This document shows, piece by piece, positions 13,601 to 24,111 of a stretch of DNA of 64,000 nucleotides. The position numbers and the translations under genes are program-made. Every line of letters starts with the position of its first letter. The first letter of the stretch is position 1. The stretch lies in contig JAMXBB010000003.1 of assembly GCA_024138015.1 (NCBI GenBank), positions 30,168,392-30,232,391 of the forward strand, in the 5' to 3' direction. Under the pieces are notes generated by a model. It saw nothing but the letters and a program-made list of their open reading frames with translations. It was not told the origin of the DNA and did not search any database. Source of the DNA: Lumnitzera littorea (lineage: Eukaryota; Streptophyta; Magnoliopsida; Myrtales; Combretaceae).

Positions 13601-16600
13601 ATGATGGCACCTCAATAATTAATGCTTACAAGCAAAGGAGATATACATCACTCTGTCCTTACTCCCAAAAACCCAAGGGGTTCTCCATTTAGGTTTATTG
13701 AGAAGCTTAGAATAGAAAATTCTCAGTGTGATCAAATCTTTCAAACTCTTCCTACAGAGATAATACTTCCCTTCCATTTAACCTGCAATTTGGAGTGATA
13801 AAATGTCTTCCGGGAGGCAATTTAGTCTCCTCACTTTTAGTGTCTGTTTCCAATGTGAGAAATCGAACATTCTTCCTTACTTTCCATCCATTTGCATCCT
13901 GCTCCTCTGAAATCCCTCAAACTGGGAAACTATATTGGTAGTTGGTTGTTTCCTGGATTTTGATTAAAACCACTCCTGGACACACTTGCAGAATGGGAAT
14001 GTAAAGTCCAGTCAACAAGGCCGCCTCATCAAGCATGCATTAATAAGCCCCTGCAAAGATGTTCTGTAAACTCTTTGCTCAACTCAATGCTCATTTCATT
14101 ATTGAAAACCCCCAGAGAACCTTTTTCAATAGATAATTCAATGCATAAAAAAGTAATCTATAAGTGAAACATTAAATTATTGCAAGGAATGACACTTACA
14201 TTTCTTTTGTAGAAGCTTCTCCTGGATTCAAATTTATTGGAATGATTGATAATGTCATCTTGATAATGATGGTTCTCCCTCTAGTTTGAAAGTACTAGCT
14301 GCTTCTCTTGCTTCTCCACTGTGATGAAGCTTTTTCATGGGAAAGAAAAGAATCTCAGCTGCATTGGAGATACTAAGTTATGATATTTTGCTTAAATTTT
14401 ATTAGAACTAGGTAACCATATCTTGGCTCAAAAATGGACTTGGCAAACATGACTTGATTGGCAAGAGGTTTCAAACCCCAGTGACTTGAGTGTAGAAAAT
14501 GGAAATGGGACTAGATCAATAGGTTGTGGACTTTTATGCCCTAGATTGGTTTTATTAATGAGATATGTATGGAACTGCTGGTTAGTCAAAGATGCTTGAC
14601 AAAGTGAACTGGTATGTAGCTCTCTGCATGAATCTTTAAATTGCTTCAATGTCTACTTAAATTTCCAGAATATCATGTCAAAGGAACCTAGCTATCAGGA
14701 TCTCTTCACCCCTTCCCATTTTATCTTCGTTGTTCTTGGCTGATAAAAACGGTTGTACTTGATTGCTTCCTTTAGTCTACATTTTCATTTTGATGGCGCC
14801 AAAAAAAAGGGGAAAAATTTGGTCTTTCTCAGTAAAGTCTTGTTAAAAGATGTTATTGCTGTTTTTTATTGATCTGCATGTGGAAGTCTTAGACAGTATA
14901 TTCTACATTAATCTATAGGGGTTGCAAATAACAGCAATGAATACATTTAATGTTGATTTTACCAGCATCTTCTGTATCATTCTTAAAAATAGGAAAAACA
15001 GTTCAGCCAGCTGCATGTGCAGATTCAGGCAGTAATAAGTCTGCTAAACAGGTTGACTTGGACATCTTTATTTCTTTCTGCTATGTAATGTAAGCCTTAA
15101 ATATGTATTAGTAAGATTAAAACAAACAAGACCATGAACCTTTATGCATCATTATTTACTGCATAATTTCTGTTCAACATATTAACAAGAAGATTAAAGC
15201 TTCTATTCCTGCTAGGTCAGATACGCTTCTTTTGTTTGACATAATATTTTTTTATTTTTATTTTACTTTCATATGAAGTGTTCATGTTGGTAATTGATTT
15301 CTAACTTATACAAACATGAAAAAGAGAGAGTGAGGTTGAAAAATTTGGTGTATGTGTGTTGAGTTTTGAATTTATCTTCATTCCCTTTAATCCTACTTCC
15401 ATGTTTTATTTTAGGCCTTTTAATTATCTAAAAGTAAAAGCCATACATATAAATGCAAATTCTCACTTCCCCTAAAATGGATATTTACTGTTTAGTGCAT
15501 GCACTCATGCGCACTACACACATAGTAAAACAAACTGTGACCATGAACCTTTCTGCATATTATTTACAGTATAACCTGTTTAGGGTTTGATAACAATTGA
15601 AACAATCAGCTGAATGAGAGGAGATCTCTCTGCATTATTGTTTAATGCATAGCCTGTTTAGGGTTTGATAAAAATTGAAACAATGGGTTCCTCTTCTTTC
15701 GTGGGTATCCAAAATTTTTGAAGTGCAGGAAGCTGTCCAGTTCATGTGAAATGGATGTGCCAGAAAAGAAATGAAATTATCATAAAGACCTTTTGATGTG
15801 AAAGGTATTTCAGGGAATATAGTTAAATGATCTTCATGGAATGTGTGAAACATGGGTCAACTTATAACCTTTTATATTGAAATGCTTTATAGATTCATGA
15901 ATTGATTGAACCTCCTTTCCATGGTTATTTACTGAAATGACCATAAAAAAGGGTTAAAAATGCTTTTAAAAAGTTACTTGAATGATACATGCAAAAATTC
16001 ATTTTCCCTTGATAGCTTTTATCAGTTCTATTTTCAAATGATGACGTACTTACCTTCTTGTCTGAAAGGAAAAAGTGTTGCTGATGGTAGCAAGCGATGG
16101 TTATGCACCAGTGAAATTTACAAACAGCAGAATGCCAAATGAATATTGAAATCTTGTTTAGATAAAAACTGAAAAGCAAAGCTTGGTGAATGGATGGTTT
16201 ATCACGGGTTGGTTCCAGCAGAGATGCCCATATTGCATTGTTTGTGGGAACGCAGGGTTTCAAATTCTTCACAAAACCCACATTTGTGTGCACATTCTTC
16301 TTAAATAGTTGCTATATTTATAATGCAATTTCGTTTTATGACGTGCAATGGAAACTTTATTTAATCGATTGATTATCTGATATGAGTTTATTGGTGAGTT
16401 AGATGTATAATTTTTTCTAAGATGGTGTTAAGACTGAAACCCTGCCATTGCCTAAAGATTATATAGATATTTGGTAATTATTCCAAAAATAAAAAAGGGC
16501 ATGTTGTCACACTTGGTATGGCAAAGTGATGAGCTGAATGAGTAGATCTGACATGTTAAAATATTTGGTGGAGAGAGAAGCTTGATGACTTTCAACATTT

Positions 16601-18337
16601 TAAAAACATATGATTTCAGGAATGCTTTGACCCAATCGTTGATGTAATGACTGGGCGTGACCTAATTCCTTCCATGGTATACGGGTAAGTAATGATCGCC
16701 CCTTTTTTTTCCTTTGGGGATTCAAACATCCTGGTTTCTTTCTATTTTTATTTTTACATTCATTCAATCAATCAGTATTTCTACCTCTTATGTTTTGCAC
16801 AGGAGGAGCACAAGGGGCCAAGAATATGGCGGGATGTACTGTGCGGTTCTAATTATTAAGTAAGTGCTATTACACTTTGTTTTGTTGCTTCCTCTTTCCT
16901 CTTCCATACATCAAAGATGACATTAACCGTACAACTCTTATAGGCATCCTGCTTTGTAATTTTGCAGCTCAATTGTGGTCTCTGCTGGAATTATTAGAGT
17001 TTTTGGAGAAGAAATTGCAGAGCTCCCCCTAGTTGCAACAAGAAAGCGTGATCATAACAAGGTGACACTAGCTTGGTGTTTTAGCATCTTATGATTATCA
17101 TATGTGCAAAGGGGAAGTATTGATCTCCACAATGAAGGAAAAGAAATTCAGTTAGTAGTAAAACAATTCTTCTCTAGCTCTACAGAAAGCAGATAAATGG
17201 GGTTTCTATGTTCATGAAAACTTTAGAGTTCATGCAGGATTAGATGGAAAAAGGTTTCTCAGGAAACTTTATGTCTACAATCAGTCTTTTAATTAGCCCA
17301 TTGCTCACACTTCTCTCTCTCTCTTTTTTTTTTTTTTGCCCCTGTTGCCATTTTTATCAGTCTTCTGTGTGTTCCTCCACCCATCCACACCAAACCCCCC
17401 CCACAAAAAAAAAAAAAAAAACGGTTCTTTTGCTTTTTCCATCAGAGTTGTCTGATTCTCCTAGTCCACTTCCCCCCTCATGAATAATCTGTTAGACAAT
17501 ATTAATACCCAATTTTCGTTTGCTTTGTTCTGCCATCCTCTCCTATCAAGATATAGCTGATTAATCCCCTCTAGATTTTATCCATTATTTAGCTTGAAGT
17601 AGTCTGAATTTTCTGCTCTATAAATTCCAATGCATGACTTTAATGATGAAGCAGCTATTTGACCATATCTCTAGATATAACAGTGAGAAGAAGTTAATGA
17701 ACTTGGACATGAGGTCCTTTTCTTGCGCCTGTGACATTCTTTCTTCTACCTTTGCAATTTGGTATTAGTTATAAATCCTTCTATATTGTTCTCTTAAGTT
17801 TTGGCTTTGCTTAGCTGCTTTGACTTGTTCTCGAAATGATGTCATCCACTGATGATTAACATGGGGGCTTTAACTATATTGTCTTTAAAGCCTTAATTTG
17901 GGTAGAAAATGGTATACTGGTTTATGTCAATCTGTGTTGCTTCCCCACTCGAAACATTAACATTGCCTATTTATTGAAAAGTTCTTTCTTTTATCTTTCC
18001 CCTTTCAGGGCTATTTCCAGCTGCTTTTCTATTGCATAGAGAAGCTGCTGGCTTTCTTGAATGTAAGGAGTGTCATGCTGCCAGCTGCTGCGGAGGCAGA
18101 ATCTATATGGATCGATAAGTTTGGTTTCAAGAAGATCGAAAATGATGAGGTGATTAGTAGGCTTATCTATTGTTGTGAGTTTGCGTTTGCAGTTAATAGA
18201 TCTCTTGACATCAATTTTCGTACATGCTGCAGCTTAAGGATTACAGATGGTTCTGCAGCCAGATGGTAACCTTCAAAGGGACATCTATGCTACAGAAACA
18301 GGTCCTGGGGTGTCGGTATACTGTTCAAGAGTCATGA
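1204..18337 (+). CDS. PHD-finger / GNAT acetyltransferase-like protein (IDM1-related group), 3' 16 exons
   Basis: Exons: 1204-1317, 1396-1488, 2028-2120, 2230-2311, 2415-2474, 2549-2601, 2758-2924, 9606-9810, 10065-10122, 10231-10287, 10391-10636, 16620-16684, 16803-16859, 16968-17061, 18009-18149, 18233-18337. All have AG/GT borders and agreeing phases, giving an open frame of 562 residues to TGA; the 5' end is missing. Residues 1-100 are basic and low-complexity. Residues 101-185 (DQRLHKLVFEE..., then FEAHAGWSSRRKPY) match the Tify-domain-binding segment of this plant family. The first PHD finger is C4HC3 with ligands C199, C202, C211, C214, H219, C222, C235, C238. A second PHD-like module runs from C285 to C340, with C306, C309, H314, C317 and C336. 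Residues about 410-530 are a GNAT fold ending in the family's GFKKI. Arabidopsis relatives include IDM1/ROS4, a histone acetyltransferase that promotes DNA demethylation, so a nuclear chromatin role is inferred. The acetyl-CoA loop reads HNKG rather than QGxG-like, so catalysis is uncertain. Confidence 0.92.
3690..5480 (+). mobile_element. decayed Ty1/copia retrotransposon remnant
   Basis: An LTR-like AT-rich block with a TATA-like stretch near 3825 ends near 3887 and is followed by TGATATCAGAG, one base from the standard copia initiator-Met primer-binding site TGGTATCAGAG. Around 4200 the frame reads WIIDIGASDLMT, the copia protease-region motif (WIIDTGASxHMT). Around 4440-4490 it reads DLASG(R)MIGS, the pre-integrase motif. 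At 4850-4970 it reads IPSLTGFYWFSTFID...ARVFWVYL, the integrase core (GxxYFVTFIDDxSRxxWVYLL). Integrase continues to about 5310 with many stops and frameshifts. No reverse transcriptase was seen, so the element is truncated. The 3' LTR was not found. Confidence 0.75.
5806..6208 (+). repeat. 5' LTR of the TR-GAG element
   Basis: Begins TGATACGACACTAG and ends GGTTCATAACA (TG...CA). It contains CTACTATAAATAG near 5985-5997, a good TATA box, which is shared with the 3' LTR. It aligns along its length with 7631-8014. Confidence 0.82.
6279..7511 (+). pseudogene. gag of the TR-GAG element, broken by nonsense changes
   Basis: Gag is the nucleocapsid and particle protein of LTR elements. From ATG at 6279 one frame runs to about 7130. 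It opens with a coiled-coil-like N-terminus (VDELERNVNEMWEELHDVQ), then VMPLFDGIDLATWI, KVDLSALCMRGDCVHWL, YIEDFKSLTSQAP and REEIQTRVDTYSLTSLEKVM-like gag blocks. At least eight stops interrupt it, all TGA or TAA. Most sit where the sense codon would be CGA or CAA, the pattern expected from C-to-T change. The frame is less clear from 7130 to 7265. It then resumes and ends in a damaged zinc knuckle (LCFIFDQPYSANHKC), where the second Cys of CCHC is Phe. Confidence 0.8.
7631..8014 (+). repeat. 3' LTR of the TR-GAG element
   Basis: Direct repeat of 5806-6208. It begins TGATGCAATGCTAG, keeps CTACTATAAATAG and the CTTCATTCTTCTCC block, and ends GGTTCATGACA. It differs from the 5' LTR by many point changes and a few short gaps. 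Confidence 0.82.
12445..12535. repeat. perfect 24-bp inverted repeat (hairpin)
   Basis: Positions 12445-12468 are exactly the reverse complement of 12512-12535, separated by a 43-base loop. Each arm contains AAGCTTAGTCAAGCTT. The surrounding DNA (about 12300-12545) is rich in TCAAGCTTGA-type words resembling the interior of hAT-type MITEs elsewhere in the window. It is probably the core of another decayed element; its ends were not found. Confidence 0.75.
13104..13406. mobile_element. hAT-type MITE
   Basis: A 303-bp insertion flanked by CTCATGAT (13096-13103) and CTCATGAA (13407-13414), an 8-bp target-site duplication with one change, as made by hAT transposases. Its ends, read inward, are AAAAGTGTGTAAG and TAGAGGTATGCAAG, an imperfect terminal inverted repeat. 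The interior is full of TTAAAC(G/A)GG(T/C)C words typical of plant non-autonomous hAT elements. There is no transposase. Confidence 0.8.
15525..15690. repeat. short duplicated segments in the intron
   Basis: CCTGTTTAGGGTTTGATAA followed by a run ending TTGAAACAAT occurs at about 15576-15607 and again at about 15650-15685. The preceding GACCATGAACCTTT-TGCAT block also occurs near 15131-15160. These are local duplications with no identified function. Confidence 0.6.
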
Positions 18338-19438
18338 CAGTAGAAGTATGTTATTTTTTATTTTTGCATTTTTTTAGGTGTAAGGTGGTAATCTCTCGTG
18401 TACATGTTAATACTGTTTCCCAAATTTTGTATAATATGTATTGTGATCCCGGGTTAGGAGAGAAGGGTTGAAAGAAGAACAAAATTTTGGCTGTTGGGGA
18501 AGGAGAGAGAGTAACTAGGACTTTTGTGTATGCTCCGAGTATCAATCAATTTCCGAGTAGTAAATTGGTCTTCCAATTGATGATGCCAAGTAGCCTCCTA
18601 TTGGTGATAAACGAAGTCCGACGTTAGCATGAGCGGTTCCAATATTTCCCTGAACCCAGAATGTTAAAAAACCTGAAAAACCCAACAATGGTTGCATTAT
18701 TTACTAATTATATCTAGTAATATAAAAATGAGGTAACATTGAAATCATCATTTGGACCATTTGGTTTTATTTATTTATTTTTCACATGTAGTATGGAATT
18801 ATCAGATGTTATATTCAATTCTCTCTTATATTTTCATATTTGAAATATGAAGTTGCTAGATATTATTGGTTTGTTAGCTTTTAATTTGTCAAAATTTATT
18901 GTTTGTCATTTAATGTGGTAAATGCTCATCGATTTAAGAGTATGGATGTGGAGGATGAAAGGTAAGATGGTAACTGATGCGAAATTTTAATTTGAATATG
19001 ACATTTAGCAATTTTAGTTTTTGATGTCAATAGAAAATAAAGAGCACAGAAAGTTCCGGTATTGATTCTCATATTATCTCGTGTAATATCAATGGGTATA
19101 CAAACTATTTACTCACTAGTCTGATCGGATCTCGTAGAACAGTGTTCTATAGCCATATAGAAGGTTCATCAGCGTGGGGCTTTGCATCTTTGGATATTTA
19201 TTTTTCGATCCTTTTACTGCCCTTATGCATTATTCTGTCAAGACATTAATTCTGGTTTATGTACACACTCAAGGCTTACTCGTGAATCAATCTTTTCCTA
19301 GTTCTATTTATTTATTGTTTTCGGAAAGATAATCAATACTAAATTTCAACAATTGCGCGTTCATTGCTGAAGGAATAATTCACCACGGTTTTAGAACTCT
19401 ACCACCATGGTTCCTGAACGTACTTTAGCAGTCAAAAC
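18338..19438. other. 3' flank of the PHD gene and intergenic DNA
   Basis: The beginning should include the 3' untranslated region of the PHD-GNAT gene; no decisive polyadenylation signal was identified. The rest is AT-rich without a recognisable gene. From about 19020 the base composition becomes slightly less AT-rich, and short minus-strand stretches look protein-like. The plasmid-derived block may therefore begin there rather than at 19439. Confidence 0.5.
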
Positions 19439-20210
19439 CTATACTGGAGTCACAATGTGTAACTGCAATATTTCATTAGATTTTAATACCGTCTCCTTAT
19501 CAGTAAATCTAAGGACTGCAGTATTCAGGCACTTAGACCAAAAACAGTTTAATTTTGATTTGTTTATAGTAACGTAAATGAAATTATCTAGATGTTCCAA
19601 ATACAAGTCCATTACTATAAAATATAGCAAGCCTATTCCTTTAGATGGTTTCCTTTTAGTTTGAACAAATCTTAAGATTTTATCTACCTGTTTACCATCT
19701 TGTAGTTTTGTTACAAAGGAATCTACCATTTTAATGACAATTGGATTATGTAACAAAGCACTACCTTTTGCATTATTATCCTTCTATCCATAGACACTGT
19801 ACTTGGTGTTAATTCATAAAGTTTAAAAGATCCTAGTGTGACCGATGCTTTACTTGCTATTAAGTTTTCCATAAAATTGAATTGTATATAATTAGGATGA
19901 AAAACTTTTAGATTGCGTATTTTATAGCCATTTTCGTCATCTTTGATATACTTCTTTTTCATGTAAAGAAAGTGTGTCAATAATGATTTAACCAATGGTT
20001 TCATTATAGGATCATATAGCACATCACTTCCATTTCTTTAAAACATTGGATATCAACATTAGAAATCAAGGGAAATTGATTAGAATTAAGTTTATAGTTA
20101 TGCTCCATTATATCTAAAAATAACACCAATTCCATAGTTTTGCTAGTTATACTCATGAGTTGTTTTTCATCAATTTCTAGTTTTTATTTAATTTCATATA
20201 CGCACCGCGC
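19439..20210 (-). pseudogene. broken ORF of plasmid type, family not recognised
   Basis: Read on the minus strand, three overlapping open stretches form one protein once two frame changes are allowed, near 20020 and near 19745. The first runs through KQLMSITSKTMELVLFLDI, the second through DPIMKPLVKSLLTHFLYMKK and the third through HNPIVIKMVDSF to LHIVTPV. It lies about 140 bp downstream of the RNA-polymerase pseudogene on the same strand, with the same AT-rich codon use and the same style of decay. It is therefore inferred to come from the same linear mitochondrial plasmid. Such plasmids also carry a protein-primed family-B DNA polymerase, and this could be its N-terminal part. However, no exonuclease or polymerase motif is visible, so the function is left open. 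Confidence 0.55.
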
Positions 20211-20350
20211 TAAATTACTTACAAGTGACCCAAAGTTACTTAAGTAGCCCAACCTATCTGCTAAAAGGTGGCAACTAAACTACCTATTTAAGCTTAAATT
20301 TCCTATATCCCTAGCGTCTCCTCATACTATTATTATACGATATTATGAGT

Positions 20351-23142
20351 TTAGTAATGTACATTGTAATTATCACTTCTGTTCTTTGTAAGTTTCTTAA
20401 ATTTATTCCACTTCTCTTGATTAAGGAAAGGGAAAAACTCCTTAGAATCATTCACTTGATTTAGATTACAGCACACTGCATCTACATAGTTATTGTAATA
20501 CTTAACAAAATCATTTATCTTTTGTTTCCATTTTTGTTTATCTTTAATTGGTGATTTATTAGGTAAAAGTGAATTAATAAAAATTGTAAGAAGACCACAT
20601 GGCATAGGATATTCATCATTATGATAGAATAAGTGTGAGAAGTTATTGATATCTTGAGCAAGGATGTATGGATTAATAAGATTTGTATCAATAAAATCAT
20701 TCATTATGTTAAGTAGAGCACCCATATTAATAAAGACCTTGGTATATATATTAGGTACAATTCTTACGTAAGGCGGAGTTGTTATAAAATTATCATACAC
20801 TGCATATATAGGTACATCTTGTCTCAATAATAATTCTACTACTTTCATGGCAATGTATGCATTCTTCTGATGAATAAAGTTAGCGCATGATGAGGATTGA
20901 GTCTTTTGCTTATCCTTCTTCATAGTAGATACACTTAGAGTAACCCGTCATCTCTTTTTGCTAATCCTTTCATAAATCATTATTTCTTCTCTTATGAAAG
21001 ACATATGATCCTGTTTTGTAGTAAAATATGGTATCCTATAAACAACAGCTCTATCCATTGCGGAACAAAACCAACTAATGGTGGTAATCAACTTCATAAA
21101 ATTTACTATGTCTAGATATTTATGGTTCCAAAATTCATTGCTAAGTTTAGCGAGATTGTAGCTATCCTTTCGACTTGCCATTCACCATATTTTTTCCTAA
21201 TATCATTTTCCACGTTGATCATTGTCTTCCCATAGATCAATGGTATGAATAGACTTTTGATGAGCTTTCTATTTAACTTAGATTCAATGATATCCATCTT
21301 TAACTTATCATTTATTCGATAATGCAAAAATTCCTTATAATCATGAAGCAGGTACATGTATACATTTTGTATTTTCCTATCATAGTGGGGAATAAGATTC
21401 GTTCTCCTAGCCATTTCTTCGTTAAGCAATGAATAACTCATGATCTGATAAGCACTTGCAACAGCATCTTGAGTTATTAGTATCCTATTATATTCTTGAA
21501 CAGTTTCGTTACACAAGACCTTGGCTATGAATTAAAATGGATCACTAGCACCCTTAGCTAAACTTATTAAAGTATCATAAGAGGCATGGATCCTAGACTA
21601 ATTTTCCTTATTCCATTGAATAGCTTCATCATAAAGATAGAATTTGTTATACTTAAAAGGCAGTTCAAGAGGCTACAATGTCCTTTGTCGATTGGTTGTT
21701 TCCTTCTTAATGATTGTGGGCAAAAACTATTAAACTTCTAGCTAAATTATGCTCATGAAAATGCAAGATACTTGAGTGGTAGATTCTTCCATAGAAGTCT
21801 ATAAAGGTAAGCAGATAAAAGACATAATCCTCGTATGTAGACGTTAGTCGTATTATTAAATCTTCATACCTAACTGTTTGTACCCTAATAACTAATTCCT
21901 TTAAGAGATCACTAAGGCTATAAACTTTATTTAGAGCCTTATTTAAGTAATAATATTTCTTCATAAGATTGTAGGCTTCTTTCAGATTCACGTGTGCTAA
22001 TATCCCAAGCATAAGAATACCTACTTTTTCTAAAGTAGCATGATTATTCTTAATAAACTCCAATATTTTATTATTTATCTTAAATCCTTATTTTTGAAGC
22101 CCATTCAATATGTTGCACATTTCCTTATAACTATCATTTAATTCCATATTGAAATTTTTTAGGTCATGTGATGATTGAAGACTAAAGTATGATATAAGAC
22201 TAAAATTATTATATATATCAAAGGTAGGACTGCTTAAGTAACCTCTTACCATATTCGATAACACGTAAGGTTTCCTTCTCTCATACTCATTAAATAATGG
22301 TTTTTCAATATGTGTTCCCCATTTAATGGCTTGCAAACCATTGGAAGATTTAATTTCAATGGTATAAGACTTAAGCTAAGATCACATACAACGATTAATT
22401 TTGATTCTAAATAACCCTTTCCTTTATCTTTCACTATAGCTTTCTTATCATCTGTTGTAAATATCTTAATATGGATAAATTTTCTTTCTATCATGAACTT
22501 GAGCAATCTTTTACCTATTTGATATTTATTACCTTTTTTATGCTTTTTATCACCTTCCTCACTACTATTGACTCGGGTACTAGTTGTTTTACTACTAACT
22601 ATATTATTATTATTAATTATATTTGCCTGCTTTCGAATATTGCTATCTAGCTTTTCCAACAACGTAGGTACCCTCACAACTGAGGACCCTTGAATACTAT
22701 TATACAACTGCCCTAGGACATATATAATGATAGCCTTAAGTGTATATTGATCGAATCGATCTATAGTACTATTATAAATATCTTGAGGTAAGCATTTAAA
22801 TAAATAAGATTTAGCGCTTATAAGACCCTTTCCTATCAATAGTTTTATTAAATTAGGAGTCTCATAAAATATACTATATTCATCGAATTTACTAGTTAAA
22901 TCTTCAATCCTCTTTTGTAACTCATGTAATTCATTTTTCGATAGGTCAATAGTATTATTAATTATTTCTTTATCCTTTTTGTACTTATTCAATAAATTTA
23001 TAACAAGATCATTATACCGGTATCCATTTTTTGTATCTATGCTTTTAGCTTATAATTCCTTGTTAAATTCATCCCAAAACTCATTAATGATTTTCTTGCA
23101 ATAAGCCTTTCTATAAATGCTTAAATACCAACCATAGCTCAT
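20351..23142 (-). pseudogene. phage-type RNA polymerase of a linear mitochondrial plasmid, nuclear copy, degenerate
   Basis: This is the remains of a single-subunit T7-like DNA-directed RNA polymerase of about 900 codons. In order on the minus strand it shows LNLPMVCKPL (near 22330); GYLSSPTFDIY (near 22230); DFYGRIYHSSILHFHEHNLARSL (near 21750), the equivalent of the DxRGR region; motif A, TQDAVASAYQIMSY with its Asp at 21468; and motif B, RKLIKSLFIPLIYG (21270-21230), keeping R, K, Y and G at the T7 spacing. Motif C is YDNF at 20797, where T7 has HDSF. The frame is broken by shifts near 22330, 21690 and 21180 and by stops at 23050, 22088, 21598, 21532 and 20948. The first ATG in the frame is at 23142, but the frame is open to about 23235. 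Plasmid-type polymerases with these motifs are known from plant and fungal mitochondria; transfer to the nucleus is inferred from the flanking nuclear genes. Confidence 0.85.
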
Positions 23143-24111
23143 ATTGGACAACTTTAATTTATTTTCTTTAAATTTTTGCCTTTTTATGACTAAGGTTAAG
23201 CCGTTGTTATGATAGGTGTTGGTTATTATGATGTAGTTTTATTCTTATTAGTTGGGGAGCTTTTTTCCCTTAAAGGCTGGTTAATTCTTTAAGTGTATTT
23301 TTTTGAGATGCTATCCATTCTACTCCCATGTTTGTTTGATGATAGACTATGCTGACACTATGTGACTTGAAGGGTAGCACTAAGGAAGGTGCTGATATCT
23401 AATAGACAAGTGCTCAAGTTCCACCACATGTGAGAAGTAGATGTGAGGACATTAAAGACTATTGTGCTATCCATCTCTACTATAACTCATCCCATTCTTT
23501 TTTGGTTGCAAAGATGATGGTATTTAAGATTAGAGTTGTAAATGAGTCAAGTTAAAATAATATAGTATTAAGCTTCATCTTGAGTTTGACTTGAAATATC
23601 AAAATTTAAGCTCTGTCAAGCTTAGATTTTTGAACTTGACGTTGATTTGAAATAGCATTTAATAAGCTTCTTCGATTTGATTAAGCTCGTTTAAGCTTAA
23701 TTTATTCTAAAAATATATTCTTCTATTATAATGATAAGATAAAGACTTGAATCAACTCGATTAATATTTATACTTGATTCGTACTTGACTAGTACTCGAT
23801 TAGGCTTATGAGTTAGTTGAGTTAAACATTATGAAACTTGAGCGCAAGGTAGAACTGAATTTGAGTAAAGATCAAATTGAATTCTAGTGGCTTACGAATA
23901 GTTTGACTCATTACACCTTATCCTAAACTAATGTTTCTTCATTCCTTTGATGGATCTGCAATCAACGATTTAGAAGCTCCTCTGTGTACTGCTTCATTTG
24001 AATTATTGGTGATACAATTAGTTGCTGCTATTTAGATGAACAATAAAAGGATTCATTAATATTTATTAGATGAAATTTGTCCTTAGTGTAGATTAACCAT
24101 GGTTCCCGCCT
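23143..24111. other. AT-rich intergenic DNA with a hAT-like MITE
   Basis: No gene was seen between the plasmid-derived block and the tandem duplication. The main recognisable item is the MITE-like segment at 23531-23920. Confidence 0.5.
23531..23920. mobile_element. hAT-like MITE, old
   Basis: The ends read TAGAGTTGTAAATGAGTCAA and, inverted from the right end, TAAGGTGTAATGAGTCAA, a degenerate terminal inverted repeat of the TAGGG-TGNCAA style. The interior is rich in AAGCTT and CTCGAT words like the element at 26703-27294. No clear target-site duplication remains. Confidence 0.5.

Larger units (their letters stand above)
10637..16619 (+). other. 6.0 kb intron between the second PHD module and the GNAT domain
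   Basis: The donor CAT|GTAAG follows ...SIFH and the acceptor TTTCAG|GAATGC begins ECFDP, so the protein is contiguous across it. The intron contains a hAT-type MITE (13104-13406), a 24-bp perfect inverted repeat (12445-12535) and duplicated short segments near 15.1-15.7 kb. No coding region is visible. An exon-like block at 14994-15050 was considered and rejected. Confidence 0.85.

Noticed and set aside
14994..15050. Exon-like block with AG before and GT after in the 6.0 kb intron
   Set aside because: The protein is contiguous from ...SIFH (10636) to ECFDP (16620), as in the family. Including this block would insert a foreign peptide in the GNAT region.
19130..19200. NLLYG on the minus strand, resembling family-B polymerase motif NSLYG
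   Set aside because: Isolated five residues without the flanking Lys or other polymerase motifs; coincidence is likely.
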